From: Clitoria ternatea
Lineage: Eukaryota; Streptophyta; Magnoliopsida; Fabales; Fabaceae
Direction: 5' to 3'
Assembly (NCBI GenBank): GCA_037962975.1
Contig: CM075673.1
Coordinates: 150,742,667-150,806,666, forward strand
Length of the DNA stretch: 64,000 nt
Shown one piece after another: positions 38,101 through 49,624 of this stretch (the first letter of the stretch is position 1; every line of letters begins with the position of its first letter). A program made the translations under genes and the position numbers. Below the pieces are notes generated by a model. That model made no database searches and was not told where the DNA came from. It worked only from the letters and a program-made list of their open reading frames with translations.

Positions 38101-38865
38101 CATATTCTGAGTGGCTAAGTATTAAATAAGTCCAAGTGTGACTTAACTTAGTAAATTCTTCGAGCGATGTGGGGTTAGAGTAAACCCGAATGGAATTTAA
38201 TTGTGTAGACCCCTTCTGAGTGAAGGAAGGTCTATGTGATCTCCGAGTGTGGTAGATCAAATTATGCTGAGTGCAGAGTGGATTATGTATTCTGAGTGAA
38301 GTGAGGCTGAAATATACCGAGTGATATTGGACTGGGGAAATACTCCGGGTGGGGAAAGCTTGTGGACTCCGAGTGGAGTATCTGAGGGAATCATTCCCGA
38401 GTAAAATACGCCATGTGTTTTATAATTGTAATTTGGCTAAGTATGAATTTACCAAGTGAATCATGTATGTGGGGGCCGTTACCGAGTGGACGTGGTCCCA
38501 AATCCGAGTGATGGATTTACCGAGTGTGGGTGTTCGCTTCAGCGAATAAGGGTTCGCTCCGGCAAGTGTGAATGGATGGAAGGTTTTGGGTTAGTTTCGC
38601 TTAAGCGAATGGTGTTTCGCCTGAGCGAGATGGGCTGTCTCGCCCATGCGAGTTTGGGTCTCGCTTGAGCGAGTGAACACTGATTTGGGTTCGCTTAAGC
38701 TGTGTCTTCCGCTGTTTTTGCCGTGTGAGTGGCTTTCAATTTCCCTTGCCTTCCATTCATTTTATTTTTCCCCGATTGCGTGTGAATTTTTAAAAAAAGT
38801 AAAAAAAAATTATGGTTGTTTCATTTTGGTATCAAAGCATTCTTAAAAGAATTAAGGATGTTTCA
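35183..38865 (+). mobile_element. Element D: 3.7-kb solo LTR inside the left LTR of A
   Basis: TSD CCCAT (35178-35182, 38866-38870); ends TGTAACATCTCGG and AAGGATGTTTCA. Dense in CCGAGTG, the reverse complement of the heptamer in A and B. Parts are inverted relatives of B (about 36955-37030 versus 17492-17575). About 36320-36880 holds degenerate units containing GGGTTGGACTC and CGTTGGACGC. An AT microsatellite lies at about 37714-37740. Around 38525-38700 the phrases TTCGCTTAAGCGA / GCTTGAGCGA alternate. Its ORFs have no domains. Confidence 0.85.
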
Positions 38866-39729
38866 CCCATCATCTCAAAATTCTTGATTAAGCTCTGACT
38901 TGCTAGCAAAGTACAAAACGATACCTCTGTCATACAACACTAATCACGACCAATAGAGGAAAGAAAGGGAATACGGGAATTGAAAAACCCATTGATCTAA
39001 AAGCTATTCCCAAGCTCCAAAATAACCATGAAAAATGAAAATAAACATTCCTCATGCATGTACATGGTTCGGCCAAGAGAGAGAGAAAAGGAAGAATGCA
39101 TAAATGGATCACCCATGCTACCAAGCTTCATCTTCATGCTTAAAATGCCATAAAAATGGAAACTACACAGCTTTTTCTTCGTTACCCCAAGAAATCCAAA
39201 TTTGCCAAAGAGAAAAGAGAAGGGAAAAGGCGAAATTAATGGTACCCATGGACATACCTTGAAACCACTGTCACGGAAATGTGATTATTTCAAGGTTTTG
39301 ATGCAAAATGGACCTCCCCTCAGAGCATGCAGCTCACAGCAATGGAGGAAGGAAAGGAAGAAAAGAAACAGATGAAGAAGAAGAAGAAGGTTCTCGTAGA
39401 AGTGAATGATTGAGAGAAAGAAACCTTTATTTAATCTCATGGCAACCGGTCACCTTCTCAACCGGTCACTTCCCCCATTTTCTTTATAATTTCATTAAAG
39501 GTTTTAATTAAACTTCTATTCTTCTAATCACACCTTTTATAATTAACCAATAATTCATAAAAAAATATCAAATAAATCCTTAAAACAATTTTTAATATTT
39601 CCACTTCACAAAATTTTTCTATGAATATCCAGGATGTTACATCCACCCCCCCTAAAAAGGGATTTCGTCCCCGAAATCAATACACCTATTGAAAAAGATT
39701 GGGGTACACCCGTCTCACTTCCTTATTCC

Positions 39730-39978
39730 TTAGCCGTTTGGTCTGATAATCCCCAATGCCAATCGGTGTACTTCCACCGTCAGGTCCTCCAATTCAAAAG
39801 AGTCACTCGGCACAATCATGGAATCACACGGAATATAGGCTCGGAATTGTGACACGTGAAACACATTATGGATGTTAGTTAATGAACTGGGAAGATCCAG
39901 TCGGTAAGCAACATTATCGATTCTCTCCAATATTCGATACAGTCCGATATATCTCGGATTAAGCTTTTGGCTCTTCAA
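39730..39978 (-). pseudogene. Integrase C-terminal tail of element A
   Basis: Encodes L-N-P-R-Y-I-G-L-Y-R-I-L-E-R-I and H-N-V-F-H-V-S-Q-F-R, the hallmark of the Ty3/gypsy integrase C-terminus that precedes a chromodomain in Tekay/Del-type elements. The frame breaks afterwards; a D-F-G-D-E-I-P-F-like end is readable near 39650-39680, directly before the purine tract. Confidence 0.8.
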
Positions 39979-41640
39979 TATCCGACCACCAGAATTTCTT
40001 CTTCAAATCGTGGTACATCTTGGTAATACCTGGATGAATACTCAAAAGAACTCCTATATGCTTCAGCTAGCACGGCTTCCCTGAAATCACCTTTTGCAGG
40101 CACCACCACCCAGATATTTACTCCCCTCGGAACTATTCACTCGGAAACATACTCATTCGAAGTTCCTTTTTCTGTCCAGAAGTACTTTTCCTGGAAAAAG
40201 GCTCGCTCGGTATATCTTAATCGGTGCCATCCCACTCGGAAGTGTCGCAGTCAACTCAGAGATACCCCACTCGGGAATTCACTACTCAGAAATTTCTCGG
40301 CCTGAAATCAGCTTTTCTTCACCCGAAAGGTCTTGTCTCAGGCATGATTTACCTGGAAATTCTCCACTCAGTGTACCTTAGTAGAAACTCAAATCATCAG
40401 ATTTCCTTTTAAGGTCATCTCTATTTATTCCTCATCTCTAATCACTTATCAATTTCAGAAATACGACTCATACACTTTTCTTCCTAAATCTGATTACCCA
40501 AGATTGGCTAAAACATGTCCGTCTCCTTGACTTCACACGACCTCAACCACTTGTGCAACTACCTAAGGTGATCAGTCTTAGTAGTTCAACACTTCGTAGT
40601 TAAGCCGGGTGAAAGTCGGGTATACAGTCCAACCATTCACGTCATTGATCGATATGCAAGCTGTTTACATCCTAATCCATTCACCTATTCTTATTGGCAA
40701 CTTCACAATGAATAAATGTTAAAAGAACCCACGGTGGCCAGCCGCTATGATTCCCATGTAACACTAATATCCGTGCAAAGTCCAAACGACTAGGTAAAAC
40801 TTCTCTTCATTCTTATTATCTGCCTGCTCAACTACTTTTAATCACCTTGTCTAATGTCCTTCATTCACTACTCCTCCTTATCATGCACACATAGTTCAAT
40901 ATATATACTTCAATCGACCATCATTCACATAATACATTCTCTTAATTCTTCCCTGAGCGAATTCTCGCTTCATCGATTTTCTCACTGAAAATTATTACTA
41001 ACCACCCTTCGACTATTACCTTCAAGTTATTCGGCATTCTTACACCGTCCTCCATTACCTACTCATAATTTCTCCCAATGTCCATTAATCAATCGTCTAA
41101 CAATTTGGATATGACCTACCGGTAACGTTTATTTAAACCACTTTATAGAATCATTACAGGAGGCTCACCCCTCCTAAAACTTAACCTTATTACAACATTG
41201 CTAACTTGCATCACCTATTATTCGTCCATTCCTTTTTCGATTTATTTTATAATCCTTGCTATCTACTTATACCACCGATGTTTCCACATCTTTGGTTGCT
41301 CGACGTTACTAGCATACCACCACTTGCTTACTAACCTTAAGCTCAACACAAGACAGTTTATTGCAACAGTTCATTCCTTTATTTTAAGAATTTGCGTACT
41401 ATCCATCAAGTATGTTCAACACCAGAATGAACAACTAATATCTATCGTCATTCTGACCAGGTGGAAATGTATAGGGAATTCATCCCTCCTAAGAATAATC
41501 ATATCAGAGCACTCGTCAACTTATTTCATTCTATTTAATATCAAACTCCATTATTCAAACAAACTTATGGCTACCAACACACTTACTATTCTCATTTCAC
41601 CACAGGATTTAACCTCCTCTTGGAAAAATTAGCACCCCGA
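39979..41640 (-). other. Internal region of element A without coding signal
   Basis: This is where RT and RNase H should be. Instead about 40120-40390 is CACTCGG/ACTCGGAA-rich and resembles the reverse complement of part of element G (about 50100-50230). The rest to 41640 is low-complexity, C/T-rich sequence. No pol motifs were seen. Confidence 0.5.
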
Positions 41641-42563
41641 GTCCTAGAAGTGTTGGCTCAGTTGCTATGCCCACTCGGTTGCTGCCTCTGTGGGAAATCG
41701 GGCTTAAGGTGTCCCGGTTGTCCATATTGAAACAAATGATTTGTCCAGTCGGACAGTATTTCGCAATATGGCTCTCCTAGCCACAATTATAGCACGTTCG
41801 GCTACCCGACTGACTACCCAATCGGCCAGTAGAACTCTGACTAGAAGAGGAAGAAGACGTAGTGGAAAACTTACCGCCACGAAATAACTGACCCATTTTC
41901 TTGAAACTGGATCCTCTTGCCTTCAACGACCTCTTATCTTTCGACTGAAAGGTCCTCTGTAATTGCACTTCTTCGGTCATCCCATCCTTGTTCACCAGAG
42001 TCAGATAATCCCAAATCTCAATCGGCATAATCACACTGCGAAGTCCAATTCACAATCCCGCTTTGTACTTGGCACACTTACTACTCTCGGTTCCTTCCAG
42101 TGAGAAAGAGTGATAGAAGTCACACAGCTTGTCAAACTTAGTAGTGTGCTCGGCCATTGACACTCGGCCCTATTCTAACCTCAAATTCCATTTCCTTTCG
42201 GATTTTATAATTATCCGAGAAGTACTTGACAAAAAACCTTCTTCAAAAATTCATCCATACCAGCGGTTCACTCGCTGTATTCATTTATACCTTGGTCCTA
42301 GACCACCATATCCTAGCCTCGTCCTTGAACCGGTAATTTGCACACTGTACTTTCTGCTCCTCTGAGCACTCAAAATACTCAAGAGCTGGTTCAGTTTCTC
42401 TTATCCAAACATACACCCCACCGTAGTCATGCCCTCCTTTATAAGTAGGGGGATTCCTTCTCAGGAATTTATCAAGAGTGGGACCAGATTCAGTCCTACT
42501 CATCAATTTGGAGAATTCTGAGAAGAAGCCATCTCCTCCATCGGAACTAGTTTTTCCGGCCAT
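41641..42563 (-). pseudogene. Gag remnants of element A
   Basis: 42285-42563 encodes the N-terminal gag part (F-L-R-R-N-P-P-T-Y-K-G-G, then A-R-I-W-W), the Tekay/Del gag pattern. 41777-42034 encodes a Ser-rich stretch ending in C-Y-N-C-G, the start of a zinc knuckle. The two are in different frames and later parts are lost. Confidence 0.75.
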
Positions 42564-42806
42564 AAAATAATTCTATAATGAATAAACACTTCACCATTAA
42601 TAACCAATACTCTACTAGGGAGTCAGATATTTACCTCATACTCATATAATACAACGCCACTGGAGTGCCAAGGGAATGATGCCAAGCTGCACAAACAATC
42701 ACAAAGACAATGCAATAGGATATAAAAACAGTCCAACATAGGACTCACACAAATCACTGAGTTCACCCATACACCCGGCTCTAGAAAGAACCGCTCTGAT
42801 ACCAAC

Positions 42807-45589
42807 TGTGACGACCCGCGTCAATTTTATCATTTTTCCGTAATAATTTTTTACATTTAATAAAAATCAACTCGGTCTTAATATAAAATAATATTTACTT
42901 TTCTTAAATACATTCAAAATAATAAAAGCATACTTAAAATAACAAAACTGATCGAAAATAAAGCAATAATAAAATAGAGTTAATTAGAAATAGCGGAAGG
43001 AGAAAAACAAAGACAGGAGTCATTCGCCTGAGCGAGACTCTGATGCGCTTAGATGAAAACTGAGAGGGTCGCTTAGGCGAGTTCTGACTCACTTGGGTAA
43101 ATGGTACATTCTAAACCTGAGCGAACCAGACATACAAGGAAAGTCAACAAGTCAAATTCCACTCGGGAGTGGAATCCACTCGGTCATCTCTTACACGGGA
43201 ACGGCTTAACCTTCTCTCAGTCAGGTATCACTCGGAAAATACCCAAACCTTATTTTACTCGGAAGAGACTCTCGGGCATAACTCCCTCGGAAACCTTCTC
43301 ACTTTCACTTGGAGTCACTCTAATCTTCACTCGGAAGTACTCTAATCTTTCTTCACTCGGAAGAGATTCTCTCGACCACAGCTCACTCGGAGACATCTTA
43401 ACCTTCCACTTGGAAGTGGATCTCTCGGTTATTCTTCACTCGGAAATGAACTAGGGATACTCACTTGAGCGAAACTGGCACCAAATCAATCGGCCCTCAC
43501 TCGGACAAGAATGAATCCACTCGGCAAGATTCGCCCGGTAATCGACTATGCTACAGTAATGCAAATTCACTCAAAACACCTATCACAACATCAACAACTT
43601 ATACTCACGTCAATCAGCATACCGATTCAAATTTAATTCAACATACAGGCAACATGTTGTAGCATCACACGTTCGGAAAACTTATTATATACATGTATTA
43701 CACTTCATTCAAAATCTCTCGGTGCCTTGGCATCAATCCTCCGCTTGGCGCACCTCCATGTCTCCGACCTCTTCCCTGTCACTGGTTACTAAATTGAAAA
43801 CCACAGCAAGGGTGAGTGTTTAGCATCATAATTAATCTAGAACGGAATTTAAATAACAAAAGAAGTATAAACTCCGTCCGATTGCTTTATCTTCAGAATA
43901 CAAGTCACACACGGCAGTTAACTCACACTCGTCAAATATAACAATTTACACACGATAAATTTAACAAATTGCACTCGGCAATATAACCAATCATACTCGA
44001 TAAATATAATAATTCTCATTCGGCAATTTTAGTAAATCACTCCGTAAATATAGCCATCACACTTGGTAATTATAACACTTCACACTAGGCAATTATAACA
44101 GTTCACACTCGGTAATTTATAACAATTTACACTCGGCAATTATACACATCACAACTAATAATTCATCAATTGTCACAACTGACTCTCACATAAAATTGAC
44201 GCCTAGTATCCGGATACTAAAGGATCGGCCTTCAGCTGGGGGTCCTACTTTACACCCCGTGAACCCTGCTTGGTTCACCGAGTCCTGCTTGACTCTCCAC
44301 CTCGACCACTGGTTCCTACTTGACCACTGAGTAGCTCAACTGGGCACAAAAACCACGGGAGCCGGAAATGAGGGGCTAAACATACCGTCGGCCGTCCCAC
44401 ACCACATAATCATACATATAATTCACATTTCTCATATCAAGTGGCCATCAGAAACACATACTCATCACTCGGGCGACCTGCTTGTCAAGCCCAGCATCAC
44501 ATTGCCATTAAACACCGATCGTCACAGCATTAAATATTTTAAATTCCATCAGCTTAAACCACACACACGATCCTAAATCGATCGGTGTCCATACACATAT
44601 ATGCAATCATACACACATTCACATATAACTCATCCAGCATCCTTTCTATTATCACAGCATCATATATTTCTTAAGTCACACACACACACCCGATCGTAAA
44701 CCGATCAGTGTGCACATTCATACGTGCATTCATACACATTCACAATTTTCATTCAGTATCATCTCTCACCCGGTTCTCAATCATTCCAACGACTCGGACA
44801 GTATGTCCTATTCTAACTAATCTCAAAATTCTTGATTAAGCTCCGACTTGCTAGCAAAGTATAAAACAGTACCTCCGTCATACAACACTAATCACGACCA
44901 ATAGAGGAAAGAAAGGGAATACGGGAATTGAAAAACCCATTAATCTAAAAGCTATTCCCAAGCTCCAAAATAACCATGAAAAATGAAAATAAACATTCCT
45001 CATGCATGTACATGGTTCGGCCAAGAGAGAGAGAAAATGAAGAATGCATAAATGGATCACCTATGCTACCAAGCTTCATCTTCATGCTTAAAATGCCATA
45101 AAAATGGAAACTACGCAGCTTTTTCTTCGTTACCCCAAGAAATCCAAATTTGCTAAAGAGAAAAAAGAAGGGAAAAGGCGAAATTAATGGTACCCATGGA
45201 CATACCTTGAAACCACTGTCACGAAAATGTGATTATTTCTAGGTTTTGATGCAAAATAGACCTCCCCTCAGAGCATGCAGCTCGTAGCAATGGAGGAAGG
45301 AAAGGAAGAAAAGAAACAGAGGAAGAAGAAGAAGAAGGTTCTCGTAGAAGTGAATGATTGAGATAAAGAAACCTTTATTTAATCTCATGGCAATCGGTCA
45401 CCTTCTCAACCGGTCACTTCCCCCATTTTCTTTACAATTTCATTAAAGGTTTTAATTAAACTTCTCTTCTTCTAATCACACCTTTTATAATTAACCAATA
45501 ATTCATAAAAAAATATCAAATAAATCCTTAAAACAATTTTTAATATTTCCACTTCACAAAATTTTTCTATGAATATCCGGGATGTTACA
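42807..45589 (-). repeat. 5' LTR of element A (intact copy)
   Basis: 2,783 bp, nearly collinear with the split left LTR. It lacks about 200 bp present in the left copy (about 34977-35182 plus the first bases after D); the junction is at about 44820 (CTAACTAATCTCAAAATTC). About 43925-44145 holds short tandem units of CACTCGGCAATTTATAACAA type. Confidence 0.88.
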
Positions 45590-45594
45590 CTGCA

Positions 45595-46836
45595 TAAGGA
45601 CCACAAGCCGCATATATTTTTATATTTTTTACTTTTTTGTTTTAAAATTATTAGGATTTGGTCCAAAACACATATTTTTTTTGAAACTCAAGCCACATAT
45701 AATTTAAAACATTTAAGCATCCAAAATCGAGAACTTTCATAGCTAATTTTCAATAAATTATTAACCAATGAAATTTAAATATCTAATTTCTCATATTTCA
45801 ATGTAAGGAACAATCATATAACATCATCTTGGGTTAGAAGTTCTTTTTTAAAAAAAAAGTGTAATGTGAAAGTGAAATAGTATGAAGAAAAGGTAAAGTT
45901 TATTTAACATAAAATAACAAATTTAAATATAGACTGGCCCACGGGTTGGACCTATTTAACCCACGGTTAAACAGGCCAAGCCCATGAGCCCTCATTTTAA
46001 ATGGTATTCTTTTGTTCAACCCATAACCTGTGTAAGAGTGAGTTAAATCGGACAACCCGTGGATCCGGGACCATATACCCAACTCTATAAACGTGTGTGT
46101 GTGTGTGTGTCACAACATATCTTAAATTTAAAAGTATTTCAACAAAGTTTCCCAAAATCTTCCATGAAATAAATGTGATTGAAAAACTAGTTTGAGATAC
46201 CACTTATTGACTGAGAATAATTAATTTAAAAAGATATCACTTAGAAATGAACTAGTTTGAGAGGATATCACTTGTTTGAAGATAAAACATTTGTGTTTAG
46301 ATACCTCTTATTCAAAAAAACATTATCCCCTTAATTTAGGGGTTCATGCTTGACTAGTCGAGAGTTATTTTGATCATAATTATTATACTAGTTAATAGGT
46401 GCATTTTTACCACATATTATCATTCATGTCGTGACATAACTTGTTTAACCATTTTTTTATATAGCATACATGAAAACACTAGTTTCTTCTTTTTGGCATT
46501 ATTCACATACATATTAAACTACTAAGTTTCATAATACCACAAATACCACTTCTTATACTAAAATTCATGAACCCACTAGTTGTGCATGATATTACTTTTA
46601 TTGCTTGATACCACATGTTATTCAAAAGAAATGTTTGATACGACATGTTGAAACATTAAACATCTCCCCTTTGGCATCATAATATGCATCATTAAGCCAT
46701 ATCATAATAAACCATATCAATCATGCTAAACCTACATGATATTTTTTCCCTTTTATATTTCTCCCCATTTTCAACATATTAAACCACGTACAATGACATG
46801 TTATTTCTCCCCTTTTGGCATTATCAAAAAGGAATT
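45595..46836. other. AT-rich DNA with DNA-transposon-like fragments
   Basis: 45595 onward continues the remnant interrupted by A. About 45930-46080 has CCCACGGGTTGGACC / AAGCCCATGAGCCC phrases of hAT-like type, followed by a GT microsatellite (about 46091-46110). The rest is AT-rich with repeated TTTGGCAT-type phrases. No gene. Confidence 0.35.
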
Positions 46837-47418
46837 TGATTTGGCTGGTAATCGAGGTCCATAGTAGTGGACCAATACTGGGTCTAGAGCCAATGATTAA
46901 TGGGTAGGTGTATTAGAGGGTCTCAAGGAATGGACCATTGTCATTAAGTGACATTGCCAAGCTCCTCACACTAGCCCAACACGTTGAGGGGCAAAAAGGG
47001 GGTGGCACCTGCAAAGACACTTTGACACTCAAGTCAGTTCGGATTCTAACATCGGAGCTATATCGGGTGGTGAGATGGTACCAAGGAGCTTACCACTTAT
47101 GTGGGTGTTGGCTGTATTTATAGCGATGGAGTGTCACTGTAGTGCCTCGTTATGTGTTGGATCAGATCCATACATCACGTAGGGATTGACATTCTGCAGG
47201 TTATGACTGAGGTAATTAGGTCTTGTCTTTCTCATGACACCGGTCGGTAATCCACTCAAAGGGTCCATGACTCCGGTCAATGAAGGAGTGGTTGTTTAGC
47301 CGATATGCAGAGTCTGGACATTATGCTATCCTCTAATGGGTTTACATCGGCTCTGAGGAAGGAGATTAGGGGTCGGTATCGATCCATAGGACTACGGGCT
47401 AGTATCGAGCCTGGAACA
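46837..47418 (+). repeat. 5' LTR of element F
   Basis: Paired with 56882-57465. A TATTTATAG sequence at about 47114-47122, conserved in both copies, is the likely TATA box. Confidence 0.8.
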
Positions 47419-48138
47419 AGCCCTCTAACCTATTGAAGTGACTTGGGAGTTACTTCAATGGGCTACTTAGCTCCTACATCATAAAGTCTGAAATGCGAAA
47501 CTTTTGTTAAGCAAAGTTTAAAATTTTTTGCCTTACCGGTGTCTTGACCAGAGTATTGGTGTCAAGGGTAAACTGAACAGATTTAGTGCTTTTGTCAGTT
47601 GGATTTTATTTAATTTCAGGCCAAAGTAGAGACAAACTTGAGTCAGATAATGTGACCCTCCTCTATACGGTGTGACCTTCCATCAGACGATGTCATGGTC
47701 TTATGGCATTAAATGGTGTGACTTGTTTGAACAATGTTTTTTGTCAGCTGAAGTCACACACTATCTTTAGGTCTGAGACACGTGTCATGCCTTGATTCAT
47801 TGTGTCGTTTGGTATTTTTCACGCCTTTTAGCCGAAATACAAAGCGTCATCACTGATGGGCCAGACACTTTGGGCATGGGCTGGAATACGAAACATTTTT
47901 GCCATGCAATGGTTCACAACTCTTTGCCTCCTATCACCTTCTATAAATATAAGTACGAAGGTAAATGATTTTCACTTGTTTTCTGTACCGAAGTGCTACT
48001 GCTCCAACATTAAATAGTTTTAGTGTCAGTCAAGAATCTGGCTCGTACACGGAAGATAAGCCATATCATCTCAGCAAGTACCTCTATACCGTCTTTTCTT
48101 TTCATCTTTGATTTTTGAACAAGGGTATGGGGGACAAT

Positions 48139-49251
48139 GGGGATTTTGGCCAAAATAGGGCCTTTTTCAAAAAAAATTGCGTTTTAGGGGTTAAAAAAAA
48201 CTATTTGGTGGTCTGGGGTAGAATCTGTCAGAATTCGCCTGTTGGAAGACGAATTTAACCTGCATCCTTTAGGGGAAAATAATTGATAAAATTGCCCATA
48301 TCCAGACTCAAACCTGTCACCCATAGATCACAATGTGATGCTATAACCACCAGGCCAACTGATTCTTTGATGTAAATGAGGAATACTATTAAATATAATA
48401 CATTCTATTCTTACACATATATATAAATATAAAATAAAATAAAATAAAATAAAAACTTATATAATATATATATATAACATAATAAATATATACTCTATAT
48501 TATAAAATATAATTTATAAATTAAACATATATTTATAATATTCTAATATAAAATATATATTTATATTTAATATTTTAATATATAATATATTAACGTTAAT
48601 TTATAATAACATTATTATAATATATATTAAATATATATAATTTATATATATTGTTAGTATGCAAACTAAAGGTAATATATTAAAATATTTTAATATATAA
48701 ATTATATATATTAATATAAATAATTTATATACATTATTGTTAGTATATAAACTAATGTTAATAAATAATTTGTATACATTATATATTAAATATTAAATAT
48801 AAATATTTATGTTATATTAAAATATTATAAATATATGTTTAATTTATAAATTATATTTTATAATATAGAGTATATATTTATCATGTTATATGTATATATA
48901 TATTATATAAGTTTTTATTTTATTTTATTTTATATTTATATATATGTGTAAGAATAGAATGTATTATATTTAATAGTATTCCTTATTTACATCAAAGAAA
49001 CAGTTGGCCTGGTGGTTATAGCATCATATTGTGATCTATGGGTGATAGGTTCGAGCCTGGATATGGGCAATTTTATCAATTATTTTCCCCTGACAGATGG
49101 AGGTTAAATTCGTCTGCCCAATAGACAAATTTCTTACACCCCTCTGTAAATTTGCCTTCCCAACAAGCGAAATGTCAAGATCACCACCAAATAGTTTTTT
49201 TTAACCCCTAAAATGCAATTTTTTTTGAAAAGGGATTTTGGCCAAAATCCC
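48139..49251. mobile_element. Mutator-like fold-back element with tRNA-like arms
   Basis: Flanked by an 8-9 bp direct repeat GGGGACAA(T/C) (48130-48138, 49252-49260). Termini GGGATTTTGGCCAAAAT are inverted. Arms of roughly 430-450 bp are near-perfect reverse complements around an AT-rich centre. The right arm contains TGGCCTGGTGG (49005-49015, box A-like) and GGTTCGAGCC (49048-49057, box B-like), spaced as in tRNA genes. The left arm has the mirror copy (about 48302-48355). TSD length and TIR fit non-autonomous MULEs. Confidence 0.8.
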
Positions 49252-49260
49252 GGGGACAAC

Positions 49261-49624
49261 GGCTCAAGCAGTGACTCCGTTGAGGTGCTGTCTGGGCCTC
49301 CATCGGTTCAATTCTGATGTAAGCCGCGGATGAGGGATTTAAACTGTTATCCTCGTTGCTCCGATGGAGCTACCTCTAGGTTGGCATCATATCGGTAGGG
49401 GAATCCAAGGACCGACGTCCTTCACGGATGCCGGTGTGGGAAATACGTGAGCTGGATACATCCTTTTGCTCCCCCACACCGTCCCTCACATCGTCTGGCT
49501 TTGACATAGGCTCTGTGAGTGAGCCTGGGAGTATTGCCAATTTATATTTATCCGACAATGTGGCTTTTTACAGCTGTATACTGTTCCTCCAACACGTTAT
49601 TCATTCGATGGCCTCTAATGGGAA
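49261..49624 (+). other. Element F leader and start of its ORF
   Basis: GC-balanced F internal sequence. The ATG at 49608-49610 starts the gag-like ORF (M-A-S-N-G-N...), which is cut by solo LTR G after five codons and continues at 53576. Minus- and plus-strand ORFs here (49376-49658) have no domains. Confidence 0.5.

Larger units (their letters stand above)
15635..45589 (-). mobile_element. Element A: Ty3/gypsy LTR retrotransposon, deleted internally and hit by three insertions
   Basis: It is bounded by TSD CTGCA (15630-15634 and 45590-45594). Plus-strand termini are TGTGACGACCCGCGTC and GGGATGTTACA. The 5' LTR is the right copy (42807-45589, 2,783 bp). The 3' LTR is the left copy, now split into 15635-15725, 18931-20074, 34202-35182 and 38871-39641. 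A primer-binding site complementary to initiator-Met tRNA (TTGGTATCAGAGCG on the minus strand, about 42791-42805) adjoins the right LTR. A purine tract (AAAAAGGGGGGGTGGA-like) adjoins the left LTR at 39642-39660. The internal region is only 3.2 kb: a gag part, a zinc-knuckle remnant and an integrase tail. Protease, reverse transcriptase and RNase H are missing, so it is non-autonomous. Confidence 0.9.

Noticed and set aside
39730..42563. Element A as an autonomous retrotransposon
   Set aside because: Protease, RT and RNase H are absent; only gag pieces and the integrase tail remain.
49001..49070. Functional tRNA gene
   Set aside because: Boxes A and B are present, but the sequence is duplicated in the arms of a fold-back transposon and no complete cloverleaf with a paired acceptor stem was evident.
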